This document shows positions 24,235 through 37,200 of a stretch of DNA of 64,000 nucleotides, in pieces. The stretch comes from Avena insularis. Its lineage: Eukaryota > Streptophyta > Magnoliopsida > Poales > Poaceae. A model generated the notes under the pieces. The model searched no databases and was not told where the DNA came from. It saw only the letters and a list, made by a program, of their open reading frames with translations. The position numbers were made by a program, and so were the translations under genes. Each line of letters opens with the position of its first letter. Within the stretch, counting starts at the first letter, position 1. The stretch covers positions 129,027,711-129,091,710 of the forward strand of contig CM042694.1 in the NCBI GenBank assembly GCA_023614405.1, read 5' to 3'.

Positions 24235-25995
24235 CTGGTGGATCCATATGTGGTATGTGAAAAGAGCACACATGCAATGACACCAGTTGTTGTTACTAAA
24301 AAGAACATGCATGCAATGACATTGGTGGATCCATGTGTGGTCTCTGAAGAGAACACACATTTCATTCACACTGGTAGATCCATATGTGGTATGTGAAAAG
24401 AACACACATGTAATGACTCCAGTTGTTGTTAGTAAAAAGAACACACATGTAATGACACTGGTGGATCCATGTGTGGTCTCTGAAGAGAACACACATGCAA
24501 TGACTGTGGTTGTGGTATGTGAAAAGAGCACACATGTAATGACACTGGTTGTTGTTAGTAAAAAGAGCACACATGCAATGACACTGGTGGATCCACATGT
24601 GGTCTCTGAAGAGAACACACATTTCAATGGCATTGGTGGATCCATATGTGGTATGTGAAAAGAACACACATGCAATGACTCTAGTTGTTGTTCGTAAAAA
24701 GAACACACATGCAATGACACTGGTGGATCCATGTGTGGTCTCTAAAGAGAACACACATGCAATGACTCTGGTTGTTGTTAGTAAAAAGAGCACACATGCA
24801 ATGACACTGGTGGATCCATAGGTGGATTGTAAAAAGAACACACATGCAATGACACTTGTGGATCCATATGTCGTATGTGAAAAGAACATACATGCAACAA
24901 CTCTAGTTGTTGTTAGTAAAAAGAACACACATGCAATGATGACCATGGTGGATCCATGTGGTCTCTAAGAGAACACACATTTCAATGACACTGTGGATCC
25001 ATATGTGGTATGTCAAAAGAACACACATGCAATGACTCCATTTATTGTTAGTAAAAGAACACACATGCAATGACATCGGTGGATCCATGTGTGGTCTCAA
25101 TGAACACACATTTCAATGACACTGGTGGATCCATATGTGGTATGTCAAAAGAACACACATGCAATGACTCTAGTTGTTGTTAGTAAAAAGAACACACATG
25201 CAATGACACTAGTGGATCCATGTGTGGTCTCTGAAGATGACACACATGCAATGACTCTAGCTGTGGTTAATGAGAAGAACACACATTTCAATGACACTGG
25301 TGGATACATATGTAGTTTGTGAAAAGAATAGTCATGAAATGACTCTAGTTGTTGTTAGTAAAAAGAACACACATGCAGTGACACTGGTGGATCCATGTGT
25401 GGTCTCTGAAGAGAACACACATTTCAATGACACTTGTGGATCCATATGTGGTATGTGAAAAGAGCACACATGCAATGACACTGGTTGTTGTTAGTAAAAA
25501 GAACACACATGTAATGACACGGGTGGATGCATGTGTGGTCTCTGAAGAGAACACACATGCAATGACACTGGTGGATCCATATGTGGTATGTGAAAAGAGC
25601 ACACATGCAATGACACCAGTTGTTGTTAGTAAAAAGAACATGCATGCAATGACACTATTGGATCCATGTGTGGTCTCTGAAGAGAACACACATTTCTTTG
25701 ACACTGGTGGATCCATATGTGGTATGTGAAAAGAACACACATGTAATGACTCCAGTTGTTGTTAGTAAAAATAACACACATGCAATGACACTGGTGGATC
25801 AATGTGTGGTCTCCGAAGAGAACACACATGCAATGACTCTGGTTGTGGTATGTGAAAAGCGCACACATGTAATGACACTGGTTGTTGTTAGTAAAAAGAG
25901 CACACATGCAATGGCACTGGTGGATCCACGTGTGGTCTCTAAAGAGAACACACATTTCAATGACACTGGTGGATCCATATGTGGTATGTGAAAAG
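24235..25995. repeat. Tandem array segment 2
   Basis: The 39/48/49-bp repeat resumes immediately after the CACTA terminus and runs to the copia insertion. Unit types are those of segment 1, including the marker block TAATGAGAAG followed by a 49-bp unit and ATAGTCATGAAATGAC (about 25268-25345). The last five bases, AAAAG (25991-25995), are duplicated at 34283-34287 as the copia target site. Confidence 0.93.
25991..25995. other. Target-site duplication AAAAG, left copy (copia)
   Basis: AAAAG ends tandem array segment 2 and directly precedes the left copia LTR. The same 5-mer follows the right LTR at 34283-34287. Confidence 0.88.
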
Positions 25996-27687
25996 TGTTG
26001 GCTCCACAGCATAAAAAACAAAAATTTCCTACGGTGTGAACTACACGCCAGGATCTATCTACTAGGTACAAAGCAACGGGTGGACATACATCCAACGAGA
26101 ACTTACCCTCGTAGACAACGAGCTTTATTAACGAGTAGGAACTGGTGGTTGATGTAATCGTACACTTGCCGATCTCAAGATCGTGATGAAGCCCAGCAGG
26201 TCTGGCTCCAGCACGTCCATCAGATCCAGCTCCAGCACCACCAAGTCCAGCACCACAAAGTAGCGGTGCATCCGTGATCGCACACACGTCCAGTACCCCG
26301 ACAACCTCCATCCCTCGCTCCAGCAAAGTAGCGGAAGCAGCAAATCCTTTCCAGATAAAGCCACCGGGAACATGTATCTCGCTAATCTGAGACCATGGGA
26401 ATAATACTAGAGGGGGAGAGAGATCCTTCACAAGGAGGTGTGGTTTGTGAGGAGGAGAGGGGACCTTTTATAGGGGAGAGGGGGCACCCAAGGGCCATGG
26501 CGTGGCAGCCATGGTGGTGCCCCCACCTCTTCCACATTCATGTGGGTGGAGCTCCCACTCCCATAAAAAGCCTCCACCCAAAATTCCACTCACACATGCA
26601 TTAAATTTCCACCAAATTTAATGCAACCTCTCATTAAATAAAACTATTTTATTTATTTTATTCAGAATTTTGTCAATTACATTAATTAACAAACATTCAC
26701 ATAAAACCCCTGCAACATTTCAATATCACATGCAGAACCAGTTTCTGCAATTTCACCCAAAACAATTCCGGTTTCCATCGAAATGATTCCAGCGCTTTCT
26801 TAAATCTTTATCTGAAACATATTTGCTCCAAATGGTGTCGGTATCCCTTAAGTGTGTCACCCTATGGTTCATGAATAATGTAGACATGATCGAGACCCCT
26901 CTCCGATCAATAATCAGTAGCGGGACCTAGAGATCCGTACTGACTCCCACATATTCAACGATGACTCCTGTGATCGTGTGAACCTTTAACGTCGTAACTA
27001 AATCCCTTTGTCTCGCGATATATTACATGTCCGAGATTCGATCATCGGTATCCAAATACCTAGTTTGATCTCGTTACCGACATGCACTCTTTTCTTGTTC
27101 CCGTGATATAACATTCTAGTGATCACATCACTTGCTTGCAAGCTATTTCAATGTGATATCACAGAGAGGGCCCAGAGTATATCTATCCGTCATCGGGATG
27201 GACAAATCCCACTCTTGATCCATGAGCCTCAACATAACACCTTCGTAGCACTGAACCCACCTTTATTGTCACCATCTTACGGTGTGACGTTTGATGTTAT
27301 CAAGATACTCTTCCGGTGTTAGCAATTAACATGATCTCATGGTCTAAGGACTAAGATTACTTCGTATGATGTTATAGGAATATAAACATAATGACTCTGA
27401 TCGTAATCCTATACTTCAGAGGAATGTTCATCACATCATTCCACCAATGTTGTGACCTCGTTATTAACAACATCCAATGTCCATGACCAGAAAACCTTGA
27501 TCATCTTGTTAATCAACGAGCTAGTCTATAAGAGAGGCATGACTAGGAACCTTTTATTTGTTTATTAAACACACATGTATTAACGTTTCCTATCAATACA
27601 ATTATAGAATGCAAAATAAACATTTATCATAAACAAGGAATAAGATAATAACCACTTTATTATTGCCTCTCGGGCATATTCCCTTCA
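25996..27687 (-). repeat. Copia 3' LTR (left)
   Basis: On the plus strand the copy runs from TGTTGGCTCC to CCCTTCA, so both canonical TG/CA ends are intact. It differs from the right LTR by scattered substitutions and a few short indels. Confidence 0.9.
26466..26472 (-). promoter_or_regulatory. TATA box in copia 3' LTR
   Basis: TATAAAA on the minus strand lies in a purine-rich context (CCCTATAAAAGG). The equivalent site occurs in the other LTR, as expected of an LTR promoter core. Confidence 0.7.
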
Positions 27688-27696
27688 GTCTCCCAC
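27688..27696 (-). other. Copia polypurine tract
   Basis: GTGGGAGAC on the minus strand directly abuts the inner edge of the left (3') LTR. Confidence 0.82.
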
Positions 27697-30600
27697 TTGC
27701 ACTAGAGTCAATAATCTAGTTTGAAAAACTTTGCGTATTGAACACCTATGGCTTTCTGGTGTTGCATATACGCGATTGATAGTGGTTAAGATAATCTCCA
27801 GATCTGACAGTTTCAGTTCCGTGTGTATTTGCATGTCTTTGTGTCTCTACGCATCACTCATTCTCAAATGAGATGGAATTGTATAAATTTGGTCCTTTGG
27901 TGAGACCTTCGATTCGTTCGGGCTTAAAATATGTTGATATTATTGTCATACAATATATATTCATAGTATTAGCCCACTTTGAACCACACCTAGTTTGATA
28001 ACAAACTACTTAACACAAATTCCCTCCTTTGTTGCTACTATAGCAATCATATACTTAGCCTTTTGTTGTAGTATCCGTCACAATGTCTCAACTTTGGAAC
28101 TCATCCAAATCCATCATGGAACATCCTTTCCATTACATATTGCCACCCATAGTCTAAATTGAGATAAATTTAATTTGTATCTTATGACAAAACTAGTACC
28201 AATGTAACACTTTACAATGAACTACCTTTAACTATTTGTCACTTATACATGATATATTCTTAGTTCTTCCAAAGCTCATAAGAATATCTTCACCATTGTC
28301 CAATGATCATCTTATGAATCATTCTGGTATATGCTCATAACATTTAGAGCATAGGACATTTTGGATATATACATATCATGGTATAATCGATCAAAATCTT
28401 CATGTGATTTTACTCACCAAGTGTTGAAACACTTGAATTTTGATACAATCCTTTCCATGCAGCAAGAACCTTTCTTGTTGTTTCCATATTGAACCCTTTC
28501 AATATCTCATATATGTACGTTTGGCATAACCATATTAGCGCCTCAATCTATCCATATAGACATTGATGTCAAATATTCCGGTTTTGCCCAAGTCTTTCAT
28601 CGAAATCTTATTTTAATGAAATTCTTAACTTTTGTCAATACAAGATACATCATTTCTAATCAACAATATGTCCTCTACATAATGTATTAGAAATATGTCT
28701 CAGCGCTCCCACTTAATTTCTTGCAAATGCAAGCATCTTCATCATCTCCGATGAATTTAAACTCTTTTAACAGTTTCATCATGGTGAAGATTCCAACTCC
28801 GCTATGCTTACTTCAACTATTGAAGTTTGCATGCCCTTTTAGCACCCTTTGAATTAACAAAACCCTTCGGACCGTGTCATGTACACGTCCTAGGTAACCA
28901 TTCTATTAGAAGAACCTTGTTTTGTTTATTCAACTACCATATACCAAATAATATGTAGTGGTTGCTACATTAATCCGTCAAGACTAAATATCTCTATGAA
29001 AGATCAAATCTTGTCATAGTCAACTCCTTGAACATTGCCGTAAACTTCTTTCCGACATGTCGACTATTTCATAGATGTTAAACATCCATGTATATTTCTT
29101 TATAGATCCAAACACAACCGATAGGCTTCATGCCTTTCCGGATGATCTTCCAAGTTCAGAAACTTGATTTCTCGTGTATGGATACTATCACGAATTCTAT
29201 GACTTCTACTCATTTTATGGAGTCAGGGCCCATCATCGCTTCTTTGCATGCAGTCGGTTCATCATTGTCAAAACAATAACGACTTCTATTTCAAATCTTA
29301 CTATTTGATTCTTACCGACCCACACGGTTCTATAGGAACTCTAATCTCCGAGATCACACCTTTTGTAATCACGAGAGCCATGAGCATTGTGGCCGCCACC
29401 GGGACACTTTCCGGCGCTGCGCCACTTAGAACATATAGCTAAGGTTCAACAACCTTATCAAAGTTCTATTGTCCTCCCACTTAACTTTTCATGAAAAATT
29501 CCTTCTCAAGAAACTTGACATTCCAAGTAACAAACTCTTTTGTCCTCGGTGTTATGGAGAAATTCCCAACAAATTCTTTGGGATAACCTACAAAGACGTG
29601 CTTATCCAACTTTGGTTGTAAACATTTTACTTATGCATAGCATACCAAAATTTAAGAAAAGACAATTCGGGTTTTATCCCAAACCATAACTCATATGGTG
29701 TCATTTCAACGGATCACGATGGTGCTCTTTTTAGTGTAAAATCGGTAGTCTCTAAAGCTTTAATCATTAAAACATAATGGAAGTTTTATAAATGACACCT
29801 TTGATCTTACCATGTCAAACAAGGGTTGATTTGATTTCTCGAACATACCATAATCCTGTGGTTTATCGGGAAATGCAAATTTATGGAACAATTCCTGAAA
29901 TCTTAGGTGTTTTGCTAAACATGTAACTCAAATATCTTCCTTTATGATCGAATCATAAACTCTTTATTTTCTTGTTACAATGATTTTCCACTTCATCTTG
30001 AAAGTCTTTGAACAATTTTAAAACGTTTCATACTTCTTCCTTATTAAGTAAATATACAGATATATTCACTCAAATTTTCGGAGAAAGCATATGAAGCAAA
30101 AAGATCCATCGCATATGGCTACACATAATGGACTATGCACATCAGCATGCACAATTTCCAATAAGCTAGTCATCCGTTCCTCTCTGGCCTATGGACGGAG
30201 TTTCAATTATCTCGAGGAAAGTCTCACATGCGTCAATTGATCAAAATCAAAGACTCCAAAAATCCATCAACATGGAGTTTCTTCATGTTTTCTTTCAAAT
30301 ATAATTTAAACAGCGATGTCACTTCATAAGTGATCTTTCAATCATTTGTCTTGCGACATTTTAGCAATAGTGTTTATGGATGTGATTTCTCCAACTAGAC
30401 TTGTAAAAGTTCATCCATCCTTTATGGAATACGGTAATTATTTGAACAGCCATTGTTCTCATGATACCGGAACAAAATAACAATTATTTAAACAAATCTT
30501 GAAGGCTTGGTTTGATGACAATGAAAAACACAATAACACTTTATTTGTTTTCGATGAACATCATCACTCATTCTCTTGCTGGATACTTAGGCCATTGTAG

Positions 30601-32580
30601 TTCATGAATTGCGTTGTCCTGTATGACACTTCATACCAACCAATTCGGTATCCCATACCGGTATCCAATACCTAAGAACCACATTGTTTAACAAGCAAGG
30701 AATATAGCCATAACATGTATATCTTCTATATACCTAAGTTGGACATCTCCAACCTTTTATTTTCTGCCAAATATTTTATAGATTCTCTTTCAGCAATTCC
30801 TTTTCTTTTAAAAGAATCTATCAACATCAATAGTGGTGCCATCAACATGACACATGGTACAAAGCGTATATAGTCAAATACTAATACCTTTGGACTTGCA
30901 CTTTGAAGTGGATCACCATCATCAAATGTTTGGTGTTCTTTCAAAAATCCATTCTTTAGTAATCTATTAGTGTAGTAAACATTTTACTTACATCTTCTAT
31001 TCATCCTTATCATGACAACTTTCATGATCAAGCTACTATAGCCTATAAGGAAGAATCACGAGTATAATATCAGTTCCCAAAACCTTTTTGGTAGATTCAG
31101 ATGCCTAGCATCTCCATCCTTCACAAATTCTCATACAATATGAGAACATGTATTTTGCTAAATTATACTCTATCATGATGCAACCAAAAAACATTGTTTC
31201 AGATATCACAATATCTTTCACACATGATGGTTTCTGAAACAATTTTCAGCTCCAATATAATCTTGATATTAAAACAACTTTTAGAATATCAATAATCATG
31301 GAGGCAAACATGATACTTTAGATACTAACATTGGAATTCTTACTCTTGATTTAATACTACTTATTAAACTTCATGGAGTAAATAGAGTTTGCTGAAAGTT
31401 TGCAATAGGACTTATAAACTTTAAATTGACATTCGAAACAATATGATACCAGTTCGTAAAGTAAATATCCAGAATTCTATAGTTCTATTATCTCAATTAA
31501 AACTAAGCATAAGGTAGTGAACAGATGCCAATGACTACAACAAATTATTCAAATTCACTTCGATTTAGTTTATGACAAATTGAGTTCGACTAATCCAAAT
31601 TAGAAATGAACTCCCACTCAAAAACGACATCCCTCGTGCCCTTTTGGTGATTACATGAACCAAATCCACTACACCAAGTCCGATCATCACGTGAGTCGGT
31701 GTAGCCTCAAAGGCGAGCATCAATATGGTCATCACATCAACTATATGACTCATGCTTAACCTTTCGATCCGTGTTCCAAGGCCATGTCTGTACATGCTAG
31801 GCTCGCCAAGTAAGAACCTTAGTATTCGCGTGTGTAAAACTGTCTTACACCCGTTGCATGAAAGCGTAGAGTTGAGAACACCCGATCATCATGTGATGTC
31901 TCGAAACACGATCCATAGAACGGTGCATACTTAAGGAAGAACACATTTTATCTTGATATTTAAATGAGGGATCATCTTACAATGCTACTAAAAGCGCCAA
32001 ACTAGCAATATAAGATGCAAACATCTAATGTGTAAAGTGAGATGATATGGTCCATGCATTTGATCACCATCATATGCATCGTGGTATGATCTCTATCATT
32101 CCTTTGTGTGTAAGGCCAAGGTCTATGGAACTTACACGTTAAGTGAGTTGTAAGAGTATATATCATACATCTACTTACAACAATGCCATATCAAAACACT
32201 ATCCCAGCAACGATCTAAACTAGACGCCTCTAATTTATCAATTGCAAGTTTTACGTGGCTTAGGGCTTTCGGAGATAGAACCGGTCTTACCTACGAACAT
32301 GAACCACAACGAGGATAACTAAGTTATTAGAAACTCGTTGTAAATCAGATATTGACTATAGTAGGAGAGACAGACACCCACCAGCCACTTATGCAAAACA
32401 AGTTGCATGTCAGTCGTGGAATCGGTCTCATGTACGATGACATGTAAGGTTGGTCCGGGCCGCTTCATCCCACTATGCCACCAATATCCAAAATACATGA
32501 AAGAAGCAATAACATGATCATCATCGCCCACATATAAATATATGTGTACTACCCGTGCAAAGCACCTACGCATAGATCAG
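27697..32580 (-). pseudogene. Decayed copia gag-pol region
   Basis: Minus-strand translation shows scattered copia polyprotein remnants broken by many stops and frameshifts. A reverse transcriptase active-site-like string, HYVEDILLIRNDV, lies near 28646-28684 (consensus YVDDILLIGND, with the first Asp changed to Glu). A VGYPKEFVGNFS segment, typical of the region between integrase and reverse transcriptase, lies near 29565-29625. Their order along the minus strand (GYPKE upstream of YVDD) matches copia organisation. Gag and protease were not recognised, and the long AT-rich stretches carry no usable frame. The polyprotein is non-functional. Confidence 0.75.
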
Positions 32581-32592
32581 GCTCTGATACCA
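32581..32592 (-). other. Copia primer-binding site
   Basis: On the minus strand TGGTATCAGAGC lies one base inside the right LTR. It is complementary to initiator Met-tRNA and fixes the minus orientation of the element. Confidence 0.92.
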
Positions 32593-32593
32593 C

Positions 32594-34282
32594 TGTTGGG
32601 TCCGCAGCATAGAAAACAAAAATTTCCTACGGTGTGAACTACACGCCAAGATCTATCTACTAGGTATAAAGCAACGGGTGGACATACATCCAACGAGAAC
32701 TTACCCTCGTAGACAACAAGCTTTGTTAACGAGTAGGAACTCGTGGTTGATGTAGTCGTACACTTGCCGATCTCAAGATCGTGATGAAGTCCAGCAGGTC
32801 CGGCTCCAGCACGTCCATCAGATCTAGCTCCAGCACCACCAAGTCCAGCACCGCAAAGAAGCGGTGCATCCGTGATCGCACACACGTCCGGTACCCCGAC
32901 AACCTCCGTCCCTCGCTCCAGCAAAGCAGCAAAAGCAGCAACTCCTTTCCAGATAAAGCCACCGGGAACATGTATCTCGCTAATCCGAGACCATGGGGAT
33001 AATACTAGAGGGGGAGAGAGATACTTCACAAGGAGGTGTGGTTTGTGAGGAGGAGAGGGGGTCCTTTTATAGGGGAGAGGGGGGCACCCAAGGGCCATGG
33101 CATGGCAGCCATGTTGGTGCCCCCACCTCTTCCACATTCATGTGGGTGGAGCTCCCACTCCCATAAAAAGCCTCCACTCAAAATTCCACTCACACATGCA
33201 TTAAATTTCCACCAAATTTAATGCAAGCTCTCATTAAATAAAAATATTTTATTTATTTTATTCAGAATTTTGTCAATTACATTAATTAACAAACATTCAC
33301 ATAAAACCCCTGCAACATTTCAATATCACATGCAGAACCAGTTTCTGCAATTTCACCCGAAACAATTCGGTTTCCATCGAAATGATTCCAGCGCTTTCTT
33401 AAATCTTTATCTGAAACATATTTGCTCCAAATGGTGTCGGTATCCCTTAAATGTGTCACCCTACAGTTCGTGAATAATGTAGACATGATCGAGACCCCTC
33501 TCCGATCAATAATCAGCGGGACACGGAGATCCATCGACTCCCACATATTCAACGATGACTCCTGTGATCGTGTGAACCTTTAACGTTGTAACTAAATCCC
33601 TTTGTCTCACGATATATTACATGTCCGAGATTCGATCATCGGTATCCAAATACCTAGTTTGATCTCGTTACCGACAGGCACTCTTTTCTTGTTCCCGTGA
33701 TATAACATTCTAGTGATCACATCACTTGCTTGCAAGCTATTTCAATGTGATATCACCGAGAGGGCCCAGAGTATATCTATCCGTCATCGGGGTGGACAAA
33801 TCCGACTCTTGATCCATGAGCATCAACATAACACCTTCAGAGTAATCGAACCCACCTTTATAGTCACCCTGTTACGGTGTGACGTTTGATGTTATCAAGA
33901 TACTCTTCCGGTGTTAGCAATTAACATGATCTCATGGTCTAAGGACTAAGATTACTTCATATGATGTTATAGCAATATAAACATAATGACTCTGATCGTA
34001 ATGCTATACTTCGGATGAATGTTCATCACATCATTCCACCAATGTTGTGACCTCGTTATTAGCAACATCCAATGTCCATGATCAGGAAACCTTGATCATC
34101 TTGTTAATCAACGAGCTAGTCTATAAGAGAGGCATGACTAGGAACCTTTTGTTTGTCTATTAAACACACATGTATTGACGTTTCCTATCAATACAATTAT
34201 AGCATACAAAATAAACATTTATCATAAACAAGGAATAAGATAATAACCACTTTATTATTGCCTCTCGGGCATATTCCCTTCC
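32594..34282 (-). repeat. Copia 5' LTR (right)
   Basis: The copy runs from TGTTGGGTCC to CCCTTCC on the plus strand. The outer terminus is CC rather than CA, so read on the minus strand the 5' LTR begins GG instead of TG; the AAAAG duplication still fixes the boundary. The LTR holds the promoter that would drive the element toward lower coordinates. Confidence 0.9.
33065..33071 (-). promoter_or_regulatory. TATA box in copia 5' LTR
   Basis: TATAAAA on the minus strand lies at the position equivalent to 26466-26472. It would be the promoter core for transcription toward the primer-binding site at 32592. Confidence 0.72.
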
Positions 34283-34287
34283 AAAAG
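34283..34287. other. Target-site duplication AAAAG, right copy (copia)
   Basis: AAAAG follows the last base of the right copia LTR and opens tandem array segment 3. It matches 25991-25995 and fixes the outer boundary even though this LTR terminus is mutated. Confidence 0.88.
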
Positions 34288-37200
34288 AACACACATGCAA
34301 TGACTCCAGTTGTTGTTAGTAAAAACAACACACATGCAATGACACTGGTGGATCCATGTCTGGTCTCTAAAGAGAACACACATGAAATGACTCTAGTTGT
34401 TGTTAGTAAAAAGAAAACACATGCAATGACACTGGTGGATCCATGTATGGTCTCTGAAGAGAACACACATGCAATGACTCTGGTTGTTGTTAGTAAAAAG
34501 AGCACACATGCAATGACACTGCTGGATCCATAGGTGGATTGTGAAAACAACACACATGCAATGACACTTGTGGATCCATATGTGGTATGTGAAAAGAACA
34601 CACATGCAATGAATCCAGTTGTTGTTAGTAAAAAGAACACACATGCAATAACACGGGTGGATCCATGTGTGGTTTCTGAAGAGAACACACATTTCAATGA
34701 CACTGGTGGTTCCATATGTGGTATGTCAAAAGAACACACATGCAATGACTCCATTTATTGTTACTAAAAAGAACACACATGCAATGACACTGGTGGATCC
34801 ATGTGTGGTCTCTGAAGATGACACACATGCAATGACTCTAGCAGTGGTTAATGAGAAGAACACACATTTCAATGACACTGGTGGATCCATATGTAGTTTG
34901 TGAAAAGAATAGTCATGAAATGACTCTAGTTGTTGTTAGTAAAAAGAACACACATGCAATGACACTGGTGGATCCATGTGTGGTCTCTAAAGAGAACACA
35001 CATTTCAATGACACTGGTGGATCCATATGTGGTATGTGAAAAGAGCACACATGCAATGACACTGGTTGTTGTTAGTAAAAATAACACACATGCAATGACA
35101 CTGGTGGATGCATGTGTGGTCTCTGAAGAGAACACACATGCAATGACACTGGTGGATCCATATGTGGTATGTGAAAAGAGCACACATGCAATGAGACCAG
35201 TTGTTGTTAGTAAAAAAACACACATGCAATGACACCGGTGGATCCATGTCTGGTCTCTAAAGAGAACACACATTTCAATGACATTGGTGGATCCATATGT
35301 GGTATGTGAAAAGAGCACACATGCAATGACACTGGTTGTTGTTAGTAAAAAGAACACACATGCAATGAAACTAGTGGATGCATGTGTGGTCTCTGAAGAG
35401 AACACACATGCAATGACACTGGTGGATCCATGTGTGGTCTCTGAAGAGAACACACATGAAATGACTCTAGTTTTTGTTAGTAAAAGGAACACACATGCAA
35501 TGACACTGGTGGGTCCATGTGTGGTCTCTGAAGAGAACACACAATTCAATAACACTGGTGGATCCATATGTGGTATGTGAAAAGAACACACATCCAATGA
35601 CCCAGTTGTTGTTAGTAAACAGGACACACATGGAATGACACTGGTGGATCCATGTGTGGTCTTTGAAGAGAACACACATGCAATGACTCTGGTTGTTGTT
35701 AGTAAAAAGAGCACACATGCAATGCCACTGGTGGATCCATAGGTGGATTGTGAAAAGAACACACATGGAATGACACTGGCGGATCCATATGTGGTATGTG
35801 AAAAGAACACACACACAATGACTCCAGTTGTTGTTAGTAAAAAGAACACACATGCAATGACACTGGTGGATCCATGTGTGGTCTCTGAAGAGAACACACA
35901 TTTCAATGACACTGGTGTATCCATATGTGGTATGTCAAAAGAACACACATGCAATTACTCCAGTTGTTGTTAGTAAAAAGAACACACATGCAATGACACT
36001 AGTGGATCCATGTGTGGTCTCTGAAGATGACACACATGCAATGACTCTAGCTGTGTCTAATGAGAAGAACACACATTTCAATGACACTGGTGGATCCATA
36101 TTTAGTTTGTGAAAAGAATAGTCATGAAATGACTCTAGTTGTTGTTAGTAAAAAGAACACACATGCAATGACACTGGTGGATCCATCTGTGGTCTCTAAA
36201 GAGAACACACATTTCAATGACACTGGTGGATCCATATGTGGTATGTGAAAAGAGCACACATGCAATAACACTGGTTGTTGTTAGTAAAAAGAACACACAT
36301 GCAATGACACAGGTGGATGCATGTGTGGTCTCTGAAGAGAACACACATGCAATGACACTGGTGGATCCATATGTGGTATGTGAAAAGAGCACACATGCAA
36401 TGACACCAGTTGTTGATACTAAAATGAACATGCATGCAATGACATTGGTGGATCCATAGGTGGATTGTGAAAAGAACACACATGCAATGACACTGGTGGA
36501 TCCATATGTGGTATGTGAAAAGAACACACATGTAATGACTCCAGTTTTATTAGTAAAAAGAACACACATGCAATGACACTGGTGGATCCATGTGTGGTCT
36601 CTGAAGAGAACATGCATGCAATTACTATGGTTGTGGTATGTGAAAAGACCACACATGTAATGACACTGGTTGTTGTTAGTAAAAAGAGCACACATGCAAT
36701 GACATTGGTGGATCCACGTGTGGTCTCTAAAGAGAACACACATTTCAATGACACTGGTGGATCCATATGTGGTATGTGAAAAGAACACACATGCAATGAC
36801 TCCAGTTGTTGTTCGTAAAAAGAACACACATGCAATGACACTGGTGGATCCATGTGTGGTCTCTAAACAGAACACACATGAAATGACTCTAGTTGTTGTT
36901 AGTAAAAAGAAAACACATGTAATGACACTGGTGGATCCATGTGTGGTCTCTGAAAAGAACACACATGCAATGACTCTGGTTGTTGTTAGTAAAAAGAGCA
37001 CACATGCAATGGCACTGGTGGATCCATAGGTGGATTGTGAAAAGAACACACATGCAATGACACTTGTGGATCCATATGTGGTATGTGAAAAGAACATACA
37101 TGCAACGACTCTAGTTGTTGTTAGTAAAAACAACACACATGCAATGACAGTGGTGGATCCATGTGTGGTCTCTGAAGAGAACCCACATTTCAATGACACT

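Larger units (their letters stand above)
25996..34282 (-). mobile_element. Complete Ty1-copia LTR retrotransposon (WIS/Angela/BARE-like), coding region decayed
   Basis: The element is 8287 bp, lies on the minus strand, and is inserted in the tandem array with target duplication AAAAG (25991-25995 and 34283-34287). LTRs of 1692 bp (25996-27687) and 1689 bp (32594-34282) flank a 4906-bp interior. A Met-tRNA type primer-binding site adjoins the right LTR and the GTGGGAGAC polypurine tract adjoins the left one. The LTR start reads, on the minus strand, GCCCGAGAGGCAATAATAA, similar to the LTR start of the Triticeae Angela/WIS/BARE group, which is why I suggest that relationship. No frame longer than about 76 codons survives in the interior, so this copy is not autonomous. 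Confidence 0.87.

Noticed and set aside
26128..26431. 210- and 81-codon minus-strand frames at the edge of the array (also 32577-33137)
   Set aside because: The same frames occur in both copia LTRs and cover the promoter and leader; the longer one merely runs on into the tandem array.
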